A stretch of 64,000 nucleotides of DNA, from assembly GCF_003265705.1 (NCBI RefSeq), contig NW_020312828.1:58765021-58829020 (forward strand), read 5' to 3'. A model generated the notes under the pieces. The model did no database searches. It saw only the letters and a list, made by a program, of their open reading frames with translations, and was not told where the DNA came from. The stretch is from Callorhinus ursinus (Eukaryota; Chordata; Mammalia; Carnivora; Otariidae). This document shows, piece after piece, positions 10,941 to 22,666 of the stretch. The position numbers and the translations under genes were made by a program. The first letter of the stretch is position 1. Each line of letters starts with the position of its first letter.

Positions 10941-11907
10941 CACAGGCTGCCTTTTGGTTTTGTTCCTTGGTTTCCTTTGCCGTGCAGAAGGTTTTTATCT
11001 TGATGAAGTCCCAATATCATTTTTCTTTTGTTTCCCTTGCCTGTGGTGATGTGTCTATAAGGAGTTGATATGGCCAAGGTCAAAGATGTTTTTGCCTGTT
11101 CTGCTCTAGGATTTTGATGGTTTCCTGTCTCACATTAAGATCTTTCATCCATTTTGAATTGATTTTTGTGTATGGTGTAAGAAAGTGGTCCAGTTTCATT
11201 CTTCTGCATGTTGCTGTCCAGTTTCCCAACAGTATTTGTTGAAGAGACTGTATTTTTTCCATTGGATATTCTTTCTTGCTTGCTTTGTCGAAGCTTAGTT
11301 GACTATAGAGTTATGGGTCCATTTCTGGGTTTTCTATTCTGTTCCATTAAATGGAACAGAATATGTCTGTTTTTGTGCCAGTACCATACTGTCTTGATGA
11401 TTACAGCTCTGTAATAGAGCTTGAAATCTGGAATCATGATGCCGCCAGTTTTGATTTTCTTTTTCAAAATTGCTTTGGCTATTTGGGGTCTTTTGTGGTT
11501 CTGTGAAAATTTTAGGATTGTTTGTTATAGATCTGTGAATAATGCTAGTGGTATTTTATGGGATTGTATTAAATGTGTAGATTGTTTTGGGTAGTATGGA
11601 CATTTTAACAATGTTTGTTCTTTCAATCCATGAGCATGAATGCTTTTCCATTTCTTTGTGTCATCTTCAGTTTCTTTCATAAGTGTTCACAGTTTTCAGA
11701 GTATAGATCTTTTACTTCTTTAGATTTATTCCTAGGTATCTTATTGTTTTTGGTGCAATTGCAAATGGGATCAATTCCTTGCTTTCTTTTTCTGCTGCCT
11801 TGTTATTGGTGTATAGAAATGCAACAGATTTGTATACATTGGTTTTATATCCTAAGACTTTGCTGAATTTGTGTATGAGTTCTAGCAATTTTTTGGTGGA
11901 CTCTTTG
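10941..11907 (-). repeat. inverted L1 ORF2 fragment lodged inside an L1 3'UTR
   Basis: The reverse strand encodes recognisable ORF2 pieces: [30 protein letters not shown], then SVAFLYTNN and [10 protein letters not shown]. The fragment lacks ORF2 beginning and end, a 3'UTR and any poly(T) at its left edge. Its edges fall exactly between two adjoining parts of an older L1 3'UTR. Confidence 0.85.
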
Positions 11908-12018
11908 GAATCACTCAGTTGTACACCTGAAACTAATGTAACATTTGGTGTCAACTATACTGAAATATCTAAGTAAATAAAACAGATAAGCTTGTGTTAC
12001 AACAACAAGAAAAAAAAT
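11908..12018 (+). repeat. resumed 3' end of the old L1
   Basis: Begins GAATCACTCAGTTGTACACC and continues TGAAACTAATGTAACATTT, the last part of old L1 3'UTRs. It ends in an A-rich stretch (AAGAAAAAAAATATTT). It is in register with 10166-10940. Confidence 0.8.
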
Positions 12019-13817
12019 ATTTACTTTATAAAATAGATTCTATTCAAAGGTGAGAGAACACTTTCCAAACCAAAGTTTCTGAAGTTTGAATGTAATATCT
12101 TAAATAGCTTACATTTCATATTTTAGCAAGAAATCCATCCCTTTTTTGAAAAAGGCATGTTATAGGTTATGAAATAAAATAATCTAAATGTAATAGAAGA
12201 TTAAATTTCAGGAAACAAAATTATTGGAGATGTTCTAGAGTAAAGTTATATACTGAAAAAAATAAAAAGAATTAAAAAAGATATGAGTTTGATTTTCTGG
12301 CTATTCTCCTCTCGTCTCCTCACCACATACTCCCTCTTCTGTGCTTCTTTCTTATAGATGTCATATTCTTCATTTACAAATTGTGACTTTAAATCTTATC
12401 ATTGAAGTTTTTTGTTTTTTTTTATTCTTTTTTAATGTCAATTTGCTTTGTCTCCACACAAATAATCAAACATCTTGATTGTTCCATTCATTTTCTTTCT
12501 CTGGTGATTCCAGTATATGATCCTTTTGAGGATATGATTTTGTTGTCATGTGTTGACTTTTAACCATTTTAATCATTTGGCTCTCAAGCAATTTGGTAGG
12601 GGTTTTTTTGTGGGTTCAATGAATTTTTTTTCAGTTGCAAATTTTCCATGGATTTTTTCTTTTTTTTGGTAGAAAATTGAGACCTGGATATAAATGATTC
12701 CTCAGAGAGCATTTTACTTTTGTTCCAATGAAGTTCCTGGCTTTACTACCAGACAGGAGCCACCTTAGAAAAAACTTTTTGTTCTTTTTTTTCTTTAAAC
12801 CATACAAGTCTTGTGAATTTTATCTGCAAATATGCTTGATAATTTCCAAATCCTCAGAGGAGTTTTTTTTCTCCCTTGTGCTCAGCAATAGTGAAGGAAG
12901 AACGAGGTAGAGGTGTGTGTAGGTGTGGTGATATGTGTATGGGTTTATTATGAGCTCATATTTGCTTTTGTGATGATGCTATAAAGCCCATCCTTAAACA
13001 GGTTCATCCATTAGCCTCCCATCTATGAATTGATCCTTCCTCTACCTTTGGTTCCCCAAGCTCCACAAGACCACGAACAGTGATACTTAAATTCACCAAG
13101 TTTGATAAATGCCCTCAAGACAACTGGTCTCAATGCAGATTCTAGTCCATGTGTATTCCTCTTTCCATAAACCCAGCACTGAATATCACGTAATCAAATT
13201 ATGTTACTTACTAATACCTCATGTTTGTGTTCATTCACTGGCTTTCAGGCCATTCCCTTTTACTTCTAACCTCATTTATCCCCTGGCTCTTTATAATTAT
13301 CTCCAACATCATTCGTAATTTAAGGACTGGTTACTTCAGTAGTAACAAGGTGATTCTGCTGAAATCCTAGCTCTCAGTTCCTCAACTTCTCTCTTATCAT
13401 TCAATCTCAACCGTTCACTTTCAAGTGTAATGCCCTCTCGGAACTTGTCAGTACCAGGAACGTCAACTCCTCATTTTTTTCTTTTCCCATTTTCTAAAAA
13501 ACAGCAAAAAAAACCCCAAAAACAAAAAAAAACCTTATTTTTCTGGCTCACTTCCTCAATTTGTCCATCGCTGACAATTCCTAGGACCCTTTAGGATCTT
13601 ACTCCAGGATACTTTCACTTTTCAATGCACCTTTCTGGCTCAATGTCTTTCTTCCCTGCTTATCCAACCCAATGGTCAATCATAATTTCCTTGAATGCAT
13701 TCTTCACTCTCTGTTCTTTCTGTGCTTCCTCAAACTCATATGGAAGAAACAGAATCCCAGTTAACTGCTTATAATTGCCTTCACCTATCTAGCATGATAA
13801 CCTGCACTTACACCTTT
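12019..13817. other. unassigned DNA, possibly very old LINE in part
   Basis: T-rich on the plus strand from 12340 to 12960, which may hint at an ancient L1. 13000-13700 is CT-richer, with no recognised gene. No boundaries can be drawn. Confidence 0.4.
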
Positions 13818-14034
13818 AAAATATATTTAGAGGGCGCCTGGGTGGCTCAGTTGGTTAAGCGACTGCCTTCGGCTCAGGTCATGATCCTGGAGTCCCGGGA
13901 TCGAGTCCCGCATCGGGCTCCCTGCTTGGCGGGGAGTCTGTTTCTCCCTCTGACCCTCTTCCCTCTCATGCTATCTCTCATTCTCTCTATCTCAAATAAA
14001 TAAATAAAATCTTTAAAATATATATATATATATA
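13818..14034 (+). mobile_element. CAN-type SINE with target duplication
   Basis: The body starts at about 13833 (GGCGCCTGGGTGGCTCAGTT) and ends in AAATAAATAAATAAAATCTTT at about 14015. The target duplication is AAAATATATTTAGAG. The right copy has expanded within its own TA run. It belongs to the subtype with 'GATCCTGGAGTCCCGGGATCGAGTC' split as GATCCTGGAGT and CCCGGGATC. Confidence 0.9.
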
Positions 14035-14409
14035 TTTAGAGTCCAATTACTTTTCAACACCTCCACTGCCATCACCCTGTTCAGAGCCACCATCTTTTCT
14101 CAGAGATTTTGTAGAAGGCTTGCAGAAGTCTTCTAACTTGTCTCCTTGTTCCCACCCTGGTTTTTCTACCATCTGGGCTCAACACAGCAATGATGGTCAT
14201 CCCTTTAAAAATTAATTCAGATCCTGTCACTCACCTGTGCATGTGCACGCACACACACACATAAACACACAAGGAATATCTCCCCACTTCACTCAAAAAA
14301 AACCCAGGAAATGTATTAAAATTATGTACAATTAAGGTGAACCTATGTCTTAGTTTGCCCAAGAAAATTTCAGATTATGCCTATTTTCTTTGCATAATTA
14401 TTCTTAGTT
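14035..14409 (+). repeat. ancient LINE 3' remnant
   Basis: The phrases CACCTCCACTGCCATCACCC, CTAACTTGTCTCCTTG and CAGATCCTGTCACTCACC occur in the order seen in old L1ME/L2-class 3' regions. Continuity appears to resume beyond the retrocopy at 15454. Confidence 0.45.
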
Positions 14410-15453
14410 CATATTTTCATTCTTTTTTTTTTTGCATGACAAAGTCTTTACTTTCAAATGATTATCAGTACACCAAGTAAGAACATGTATACAAGAAGTT
14501 CTTGAATTCTATCATCTAATAATTTTGGGTAAGAAAAACTAAGAGCAGCCTGAACAATATATACTAGTATTCGCTGTTCCACCCTTAGCTGAGAGGACTT
14601 AAGGGCAGCTGCTGCTTCACACAAGTTAGAGTAACTATTTACTACTTTTTCATAGAGAAAGCCCCTGACCTTCAAGAAAGCTTTAGGGAAAAAAAATATT
14701 TAATCCCTTTCTTTCTTTAAACAGTTTTTTTTTCTACATCTAAGAAAGAAAAAGTATTGATACATATGTTGCTTGAACTAAAAGGCATAGGAAAACAGAC
14801 AACGTATACACATTAAATTTCTAAGAAACATGAGGTAAAAGGAGAAAATCTTTGGATACACTCTACATTTGTACAAAGAAGCTAGATTTGCTATTCTCCA
14901 AGAAGTGAAGGGACCTACTACGTGATACACAGAAATAATTTAACGCCTTTTCACAAGGATGTAACTACTCAAGCTTTGCTGAAGCTTTGTATTCCATGAA
15001 GGCATCTAACATGCCAATCTGCACGCAGAGCTGCTCCTTCCTCCCCTATCCATTTATGCGGTAGTTTTCATGGATTTCTGGCCGGATGTCACAGAAAAAG
15101 GCCAGCAGGTTATCCAGGACTTCATCCCTGTTCTGCTGGAAGTAGGCCTGGAGGATGATCATCTTCTGCTGGGTCTCCTTCTCCACTTCAGTGTTGCAGC
15201 TGCCATGGGATCCCAGAGCCGCAGCTTCCTTGGCCTTGAACTCCTTCTCTCTTTGCAGACGGTATTGTTCAGTTTCAGCCCGAGCTTCTTCTTTGGCCTG
15301 CTTCAGCCTCCGGTTCTTTCGCTTGAGGGCCTCTGACACTTTCTCGGCGGCCCGCTTCTCGGCCTGCAGCAGCTGCTGAATGCCCTGCGACTGGCTGGCC
15401 ATGGCTGCGGCGACTCTAAGGCCGCGGGACACGGCCTCCATATTTTCATTCTT
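14410..15453 (-). pseudogene. ATP6V1G1: ATP6V1G1 retrocopy (processed), ORF still open
   Basis: A reverse-transcribed copy of the mRNA for V-type proton ATPase subunit G1, part of the peripheral stalk of the vacuolar proton pump. Signs of L1-mediated insertion are all present: a perfect 15-bp target duplication (CATATTTTCATTCTT at 14410-14424 and 15439-15453), a short poly(A) (poly-T at the left edge), an insertion point at CTT/AAAA, no introns, and a ~600-bp 3'UTR (14435-15045). No AATAAA is seen just before the tail; AGTAAA, a known variant signal, is. The copy sits inside an ancient LINE remnant. No promoter is evident, so expression is doubtful. Confidence 0.93.
15046..15402 (-). CDS. open reading frame of the ATP6V1G1 retrocopy (118 codons)
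   Basis: The frame starts at MASQSQGIQQLL, runs 118 codons to ENYRING and stop, and equals the full family length. The subunit is an elongated coiled coil that pairs with subunit E in the V-ATPase stalk. The charged heptad-rich stretch (residues ~15-75) and the conserved end LLAF-CDIRPEIHENYRING are present. An in-frame upstream ATG at 15439-15441 would add 13 residues, but these come from the 5'UTR (GC-rich). From memory of the human protein I count about nine substitutions, several non-conservative (for example a Phe in LLAFFCD where Val is expected, and Leu in SEALKRK where Arg is expected). That scatter suggests drift rather than selection. It could still be a recent or functional retrogene; most likely it is a young pseudogene not yet broken. 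Confidence 0.6.
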   Translation of the reverse strand: MASQSQGIQQLLQAEKRAAEKVSEALKRKNRRLKQAKEEARAETEQYRLQREKEFKAKEAAALGSHGSCNTEVEKETQQKMIILQAYFQQNRDEVLDNLLAFFCDIRPEIHENYRING

Positions 15454-16045
15454 AAAAGGGTCTTAGTTTATGCAATTAACTGTATTATTATTGCCTACCT
15501 TTAAGGCCTTATAAAATCTACCTTACTTCCATTATTTCACCTCTGACTACATCTCCTACTATGCACTTATTTGATAACTTACCTTTGATTTCTCTCTTGA
15601 TCATCACCCGTCCATGCTTACCCCCTTGAACAATGTAGCATGTTGCTGCATGGGATCTTTGTGTTGACTGTTCTTTTTTCCTGGAAAAGTTAACCAGATA
15701 ATCAAAGAACTATTTCCTTCATTTAATTTCATGCCTTTTTTTTTTTTTTCCAAATTTCTCTTTCCGAGGACAGCCCATCCTAACCACCCTATTGAAAATT
15801 GCAATCTGCCTCTGTAACCTAAGACTTCCAATTTCCTTTATGTTGTTTTATTTTTTCCTTGGTCATTGATCACCTTTTAACATTCTTTGGATTATATATA
15901 TTTTTAAAAATCTGTCCACCTCCAGTAGAATATAAACTGCTTAAAGGCACAGATTTTCTGTTTTATTCTCTCTTGTGTTCTAAGTATCTAAACACCCTGC
16001 AACAAAGTAGTTTCTTAAACTATGTAATGAAATAAATAATACAAA
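15454..16045 (+). repeat. ancient LINE 3' remnant (L1ME/L2 class)
   Basis: AAGGCCTTATAAAATCTACC then TTCACCTCTGACTACATCTCC resemble the 'aggccctacatgatctgg...ctcatctcc' stretch of old LINE 3' ends. 15920-16045 has the AGTAGAATATAAACTGCTTA... AGGCACAGATTTTCTGTTTTATTC phrase common at L2-type 3' ends. Confidence 0.45.
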
Positions 16046-16059
16046 TAAGTTACTTAACC

Positions 16060-16310
16060 AAAAGACATTATTTTCTATTTTTTTAACATTTTATTTATTT
16101 ATTTGACACAGAGAGAGGGAGATAGTGGGAGAGAGAGAGCACAAGCGGGGGAGCGGCAGGCAGGCAGAAGGAGAGGGAGAAGCAGGCTCCCTGCTGAGCA
16201 AGGAGCCCGATGCGGGACTCGATCCCAGGACCCTGGGATCATGACCTGAGCCGAAGGCAGCCGCTTAACCGACTGAGCCACCCAGGCGCCCCAAAAGACA
16301 TTATTTTCTA
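16060..16310 (-). mobile_element. CAN-type SINE with perfect 18-bp target duplication
   Basis: The body is at 16078-16292. The target duplication AAAAGACATTATTTTCTA lies at 16060-16077 and 16293-16310 without a mismatch. The head complement GAGCCACCCAGGCGCCCC is unmutated, marking a fairly young copy. Confidence 0.96.
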
Positions 16311-18523
16311 GATTGAAAGGATCAACCCATCAATAATCATCCCAGTACATAAAAAAAATCCTCATACCAAGCAGAAAATATTCAAAATATTGTGGATAAA
16401 GAAACAGTCTTAAAGCTTACACAGAAGGAAAGAGACACAATTAGAATCAAAGTTCATAAATAAGAATGATATAAGAATCTTTTGTAGCCACATCTGAAGT
16501 AGAAGAAAATGGAGAAAAGCTTTAAGTGTTTTTAGGTAACTGTCCAATCTACTATTCTATCCCAAGGCAGTTCTCCCATCAAGGACTCATATTGAATAAG
16601 GCTATTGTGAGGTATCTACAGTCTCAAAAATTCACCTTTTATTCATCTTTTCTTCCTTTCTTCGGGAGCTAGTGCAGAATGTGCTTCACTAAAAAAGTAA
16701 ACTAAGAAAGAAGAAGGTCCATGAGTGATAAGTGAATAGATATCTCAAAAGAAATAGAGGATGAAAATCCAAAGATAGCAAATTTGAAACAGAGTGGGAG
16801 GGCACCCAGAACAGGTTGGAGAATGGAGGCCTGGGGTTTTGTCATTCAAGAAGAGTTGAGGCAATAAGCTACATATTTTTAAGGAGCTGGAGCTGGTCTT
16901 CCTGAAGAAAATGAGGAGTCTTGAGAGGTTATGCCATCACAAAAAAAAAAAGAGCTAGTAAAATTCTATCCATAAGACTGATCGAGAGAGCTTGATAACA
17001 TTTCAAGACAATCATTCAAAAATAATTAACTGATGAGAAACTGAAACCATGGATCTCACATACATGTAGTAGTGGGGTGCTAATTCTTAACAACTGTTTA
17101 TATGTGAATCCTCAAGATGAGGAAGTACTATCAAACTGTTCCATAGCCTTAAGGCTTTTATCTGTAGAAACTATGAAAGGAATAGAAAATGGAACAAAAG
17201 GTGGTAACTAGAATAGAATGTTAAGTCAAGGGAGGTTTATGAATATAGAATAGACTTCAACCTATATAAAGACAGAGAAATTGTGTTATAAATAGGGAAC
17301 AGCTAAATATACAGGTGAGTTAGGACTCAATAATGAGGTGATAGTTCTCTTTGAGTAGGAGGAGAGGGAACCAAAAAACAAGAAAGCAATCCTTCCTTTG
17401 TGACAGAAAGGCAGATTATCAATGAAGATAATGAGCAATAACATATATGTGATAATGAAGTATATTTAAAAACGTTTAGTCACTCAGACAGTTATTGAAG
17501 GTAATTAGTATAAGACTAATGTGCTTGCAAATTTATTTTATAAAAACTTCTTAAAATTGTCTTAAGAAAGGAGATTGAACTTTTTCTTCTAAAATTAAAG
17601 TCAACTGTAAAAAAAAGAAACTACCATATGCAAGATCAATTTATTTAATAAGTATTTACGAAGGACCCTACTGTATGCCAGATACTCAATTAAATGTTAA
17701 TTGAATAAAGATAAAATGGTTGATAATTCTATTTCTATGTTTTTTCATACTCTAGTGCTAGTTTTTCTTGAATAATATTTAATTCAGTGAGGTGGGGAAA
17801 TTGTGCAGAGACTTCATGAGAAAATATATTTAGTTTGAGGATAAGATCAAGATACTTTATTTTGGAAAAATATCAAACTATATTAATGGAGAATGGCAGT
17901 TCCCACTTTCTATAATGATACTAAGTTATATAATCTGAAATTGTAGAATTACATTCGAATATGTTGACATTTATTTTTTGAAATGGGGTGAGACTCAGTC
18001 CTATTTTTCATTTTGTGTTTTTTTTTATTGCAGAAGTCAACCATTGTATAAACAACTGTTTGTTAAGATATTGTCTGGTACATTATATAATTATACTGTC
18101 ACCAATCTCCCTTTAGCAATTATTCTCCCCACAAACATAAGAGAAGTCTTATTTATGCAGCTTTGTAAAAGGGTAACAGCATATTAAGAGAAAATACACA
18201 ACCTACACCTTTCCTTTAGTCTTACAAAAGATACTTCACTTAAATTATACAAAATACTTTCTTAAGACAAAGATTGTTTCAACAAATCATATTTCAAATA
18301 GAATATGTATATAACTCATGATTACATTTCAAGATACAGTGTTTTAATTCCAAGCCTTTACTGGGTTTGAAGTCATTATTGTATTACAAAGAACCAAGAT
18401 TTAAAAGAATAATAATAATAAGCACACTTACCATGATGGAAAAAATAAAGTGGAAAAAAACAAAAAATATATAAAAAATAAAAAACAATCAAATGAATTT
18501 TTCAAAGTACTGCATCTTGAGGA

Positions 18524-18527
<4 letters not shown>
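16311..18527. other. unassigned AT-rich DNA
   Basis: No gene or clear repeat over ~2.2 kb. 17641-17720 (TAAGTATTTACGAAGGACCC, TGTATGCCAGATACTC) may be a MIR/MIR3 scrap. Confidence 0.45.

Positions 18528-18572
<45 letters not shown>
18528..18572. repeat. (AT)n microsatellite
   Basis: About 22 uninterrupted AT units. Confidence 0.97.
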
Positions 18573-18576
<4 letters not shown>

Positions 18577-18975
18577 TTCAAAGCTGCATCTCAAAGGTAT
18601 CCTTAATATGAAAATAAAAACCCAACAGAACTTCCTGTTGAACCACTAAAGACTTAGAAGAATCAAATAATTTTTCAAAGTGGAACTTCAAAGCAAAGTA
18701 TTGATTTGCACAATATTTATTAGCATTTCTGTACCATATATATATATATGAGATACTCTGGTAGGTAGGTACTATGGGAATAGAGATGTCTATAAAGTAT
18801 TATCACTTTTCCTCAATGCACAGATTAGTAAGTAAAAAGATTACTGAATACTTACTGTATACAATAGAAAGTAATAGATAAGAAATGTGTAAAAAATACT
18901 ATGGAAGGGGGGCAACATTACATTTTAAAGGTGAGAATAAACCATTGCAAGATGAATAGAAATTGGTAATTTGGT
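18573..18975. other. unassigned AT-rich DNA
   Basis: No recognised content; a short TA run at 18736-18749. Confidence 0.5.
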
Positions 18976-19345
18976 CAGTGTATTAGATTTCTATGGCTGC
19001 TATAACAAACTTCTACAAATTTGGTTGCTTTAAAAACAACAGAAATTTGCTCCCTTATGATTGTGGAGGCCAGAAGTTCAATGTCAAGACTATGGCTGGG
19101 CCACACTCTTTCTCAAGGCCCTTAAGGAAGAATCCTTTCTTGCCTCTTCCAACCTTTGGTGGTTTCAGGCGTTCTTGGCTTGTGGTTGCATAGAGCTAAT
19201 CTCTGCCTCTGTCCTCATGTGGCTTCTCTATAGCTACCTCCTCCTCTTCTGTCTCCAAGGACATTGCCATTGGATATAGTGTCCATTCAGGATAATCTCA
19301 TATTAAGATTCTTAACTTAAAGACATGAGCAAAGATCGGGCAAAG
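18976..19345 (-). repeat. MaLR LTR, MLT1/MST-like
   Basis: The plus strand shows the complement of the 3' half of a MaLR LTR: TTCTATGGCTGCTATAACAA, ACAACAGAAATTTGCTCCC, GATTGTGGAGGCCAGAAGTTC, GGGCCACACTCTTTCTC, then TGTCCTCATGTGGCTTCTC and a decayed TAAT-AAG-ATT end. Confidence 0.8.
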
Positions 19346-19730
19346 TCATATTCATTGATTTCATGGGATGGGACATGAATTTTTGTTTTTTTGGCCATTA
19401 TTTAACTGGCTAGTCAGAAATTGGTGTGAGGGATTCTTGGGGGGATAATGTGAACAGATTTATAGAAAAAAAAAAAAGAAAGAAAGTAGCATGCTTTAAA
19501 GGGAAAACTGACCAATGTAGAAAAATAATATAATGTATAAATATGTGGAAAATCAACTGAGACCAAAAAAGACTGAATATAAGACCAGGAATGTTGGAAC
19601 TTATCTTGTAGGCAATGAAGAAGCATTGAGTTACATTCAGGAGAGAGAGCACATGCTTAGAGTTTCATTTTTAAAACTATTATGTATGAGGAAATGTCAA
19701 TGAGAGGAAAGAATAAAGACTGAATGTTCT
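19346..19730. other. unassigned DNA
   Basis: No recognised repeat or gene; contains a poly-A run at 19468-19479. Confidence 0.5.
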
Positions 19731-20232
19731 AGCCAGTCAGCCATAAGAAAGAAGGAAATCCTGCCATTTGCAAGAACATGGGAGGAACCTGAAGGTCTTA
19801 TGCTCAGTGAGACAAGTCTGATGGACAAATAGTGCATGCTCTCTCTTATATGTGGAATCTAAGAAAGCCAAACTCGTGGAAACAGAGTGGAGTTGTGGAT
19901 ATCAGGGGCTGGGCAGTGGGGCGATTGGAGAGATGTTGATTGAAGGATTCAAACTTGCAGTTACAAGGTGAATGAGTTCTAGAGATCTAATGCACAGCAT
20001 AATGATTATAGTCAACAATACTGTATTATATATTTCAAAGGTGTTAAGAAACTAAATCTTAAATATTCTTACCACAAAAGGAAATGATAATTATATGACC
20101 TGATAGAGGAATTAGCTAATGCTAGGTGATAATCATATAGCAATATATAAATGTATCAAATCAACATGCTCTACACTTTAATCTTACACAATGTTATATG
20201 TCAATTATATCTCAATTAAAAAAAAAAAACAG
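19731..20232 (+). repeat. old L1 3' end (L1MB-like) with poly(A)
   Basis: GAAATCCTGCCATTTGCAAG, CATGGGAGGAACCTGAAGG, CTCAGTGAGACAAGTCTG, GTGGAATCTAAGAAAGCCAA and the 3'UTR phrases AGGGGCTGGGCAGTGGGGCG, then TATATCTCAATTAAAAAAA. This is the end of ORF2 plus a 3'UTR of L1M type, with a poly(A) at 20218-20231. Confidence 0.85.
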
Positions 20233-20454
20233 AAAGTTAAGCTGGTAGGAAGAATACTGGAGCTGACCTTTTCCTGGCCATGATATTTCAGCCTATGGAT
20301 GACTTTCACCAATGAGAGTTGAGAGGAAGAAGGGACCTCTTGCCTTCTGTGGCATGAACACTTTCCCCTTCACAGGTCCTTTTCTTCAATACCTCTCTAA
20401 ACCCTTTGGGCAGCACCCACAGGTACCTTTGCTTTCTTTAACACCACTACACAG
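20233..20454. other. unassigned DNA
   Basis: Nothing recognised. Confidence 0.4.
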
Positions 20455-21090
20455 TATAAATGCAACAATAGCTACATATATCCTTTTCAATTTTTCAGTA
20501 GCCACATAAAAAGTAAAATGGAACAAAATAATTTTAATAGTATTTTAAATCAATATAGTTAAAATAGCATTTCAACATGTAATCAACATAAAAAATTATG
20601 AATAAGATCTTGCTACAGATTGAATGTTTATGTCTTCCCAAAATTTATATACTGAAACTTCTATAATGATATTTGGAGGTAGAACCTTTGGGAGGTGATT
20701 ACGTCATGAAGATGAAGCATTCATGAATAGGATGCGAGCCTTTATAAGAGAGACCCTAAAAATCTCCCTCACCCCTGCTGCCATGTGAGGACAGAGCAAG
20801 AAGACAGCCAGTCTATGAACAGAATGCAGGCTCTCACCAGACACTCTATCAGTGCCTTATCTTTTACTTCCCAGCCTCTAGAATTGTGAGAAATAAATTT
20901 CTGTTGTTTACAAGTCACCTAAGTCTATGATATTCTGTTAAAATAGCCCAACAGACTAAGACAGAACTTTTACTTTTTTTTCAAGGCTTTGAATTTGGTG
21001 TGTATTTCATACTTATACCGCAGCTCAATTCAGATGAACCACATTTCAAGTGCAAAGTGGATATATGGGGTTAACAGCTATCTTATTGAT
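20455..21090 (+). mobile_element. MER58-like hAT-Charlie transposon, split by an LTR
   Basis: The left part at ~20455-20610 has TTTTTCAGTAGCCACATAAA, TTTTAATAGTATTTTAAATC and TTTCAACATGTAATCAACAT. The right part at 20964-21090 continues with TTTGAATTTGGTGTGTATTT and CACATTTCAAGTGC. These join into one MER58A-type element, a non-autonomous DNA transposon, once the LTR at 20611-20963 is removed. Confidence 0.75.
20611..20963 (+). repeat. MST-type MaLR LTR inserted in MER58
   Basis: The LTR starts TGCTACAGATTGAATGTTTA and ends CAACAGACTAAGACA, with TTTGGAGGTAGAACCTTTGG, TTCATGAATAGGATG and TGTGAGAAATAAATTTCTG between. Target duplication of 5 bp: GATCT (20606-20610) and GAACT (20964-20968), one change. 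Length 353 bp; it is a solo LTR. Confidence 0.87.
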
Positions 21091-21654
21091 GATCACAGCT
21101 CTGTAAAATGTCCTTGTCTTTGTGTTTGTCTCAATAAGATAATTTGAAATCTGGCAGTCACATCTCATAGAATTAAATGAGGGTATAGAGAAACAAATAA
21201 CAATGTGTTTCTATGCATGCGAGTATTTCTTTTCTCTCTATATTTCCTTCTCTTGCTCTTTCCTTTCTCGTTTTAAGCAGAAAATCATATCCATCTCACT
21301 TGGGAACTGGTCTTCCTTATTTATATGTTTGCACCCCTCCCTCTGGTATTTTCCATATTACCCCATGCCCTGCCCGTTAATGACAACTTGTTTGAGCATG
21401 CCTACTTAATGTTGCATTACAACAATAATTATGATTTATTTTGTTCACATCATTATCCTAAAATGCTGAAGAGTTGGCATTAACATTTACCTTCTCCAGA
21501 TACTCCCAGAGGCAAATGTACTTTGCAATTTGATGTGAAGTGCAGGTGTTAGAAATAAACCTGGGTCTGAAAACAGAGCTGCTTGGGTACCACTGTTATT
21601 TTGTATCCTTCTTCTGGCTTGAAATATGATGCTTTGATGTAACCGACTGTATAT
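21091..21654. other. unassigned DNA
   Basis: No recognised repeat or gene. Confidence 0.45.
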
Positions 21655-21800
21655 ACTAGCCTGATAGATCTCCCTGTAGGCACATTTAATGGATGAAAAG
21701 ACTAAGGCAAAAAGGAAAGATTAATTAGTTTGTCTGAGGTCCCTTAATAAGACAGTGGCAGAGACAATAGCAGAGATATGTACCCAGCAACATGAATTTG
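21655..21800 (+). repeat. MIR remnant
   Basis: The MIR core order is visible: CATTTAATGGATGAAAAGAC, TAATTAGTTTGTCTGAGGTC and AGTGGCAGAGACAATAGC. Confidence 0.6.
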
Positions 21801-22666
21801 TAGGAATTTACACAAAGTACTTGGCAACTTAATTTTCCTTGATGAGAACCATAACTACAGTGTAAAGAACAGTAACTTCTGGATGCCAGCCACTCTAAAT
21901 GAATTTAAACTCAGTCATGAGTGTCATGTAAATGCGTTTGTATTAATTTCATATTTGCTGTCAATCTTTCTCCCATGAAAACTGATCTGTATCTTTATCT
22001 TGAGCTATCTAAGGGCCGTTATTTGTTATGCAATCTCATGAAAACAGGTGTTTGTTGCTGAGTTCCCCAAAAGGACTTAGCATTTCTACTTTATATGAAA
22101 ATATTTATCTTCAAATTCTTATAAGAAGTTACATCAAAGAGTTCATGAAAATCTACACATTAGCTACCAGTTACATACAGATCTTTTCCTTTGCATATTT
22201 GAAGCCAGAAAGATGGAAGTTTGATCATGCAAATTTGATGATAGAGCAGATGATGTATATTATAAATAAGTATTGCATGAAAAGATCATGTAAATATTAG
22301 TTACTAAGTTATAATACTAAACTCCTAAAAAATACTAAAATCCTAAGTTTGAAGTGTGAGGGATGGAAGAAAGTAAACTGAGCTGGTGATGGTGGTGATA
22401 CAGTACCTGAAAATGTAAGTTGTCTCGGCACAGTCTTGGTTTATTGATTTATTTATATTCCAAGATGGGCTTAGTGTTCTCAGCTTGCCTAAATTTTAGG
22501 CAGATTTCTTCCTGATTATAGGCCTCAACCTCTCTTTTCTTAGAACATTTACTTTAGAAAACTTGCAATTATAAATTCTTTCTTTGCCTCTTTGAGATGT
22601 GAGTAATCATGTATATATAATGTTTTTATATAATATTATATATACAGTTTTAAAAATACATGGTTT
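21801..22666. other. unassigned AT-rich DNA
   Basis: No recognised repeat. A 90-codon frame at 22028-22300 has no family resemblance and is probably chance. Confidence 0.45.
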
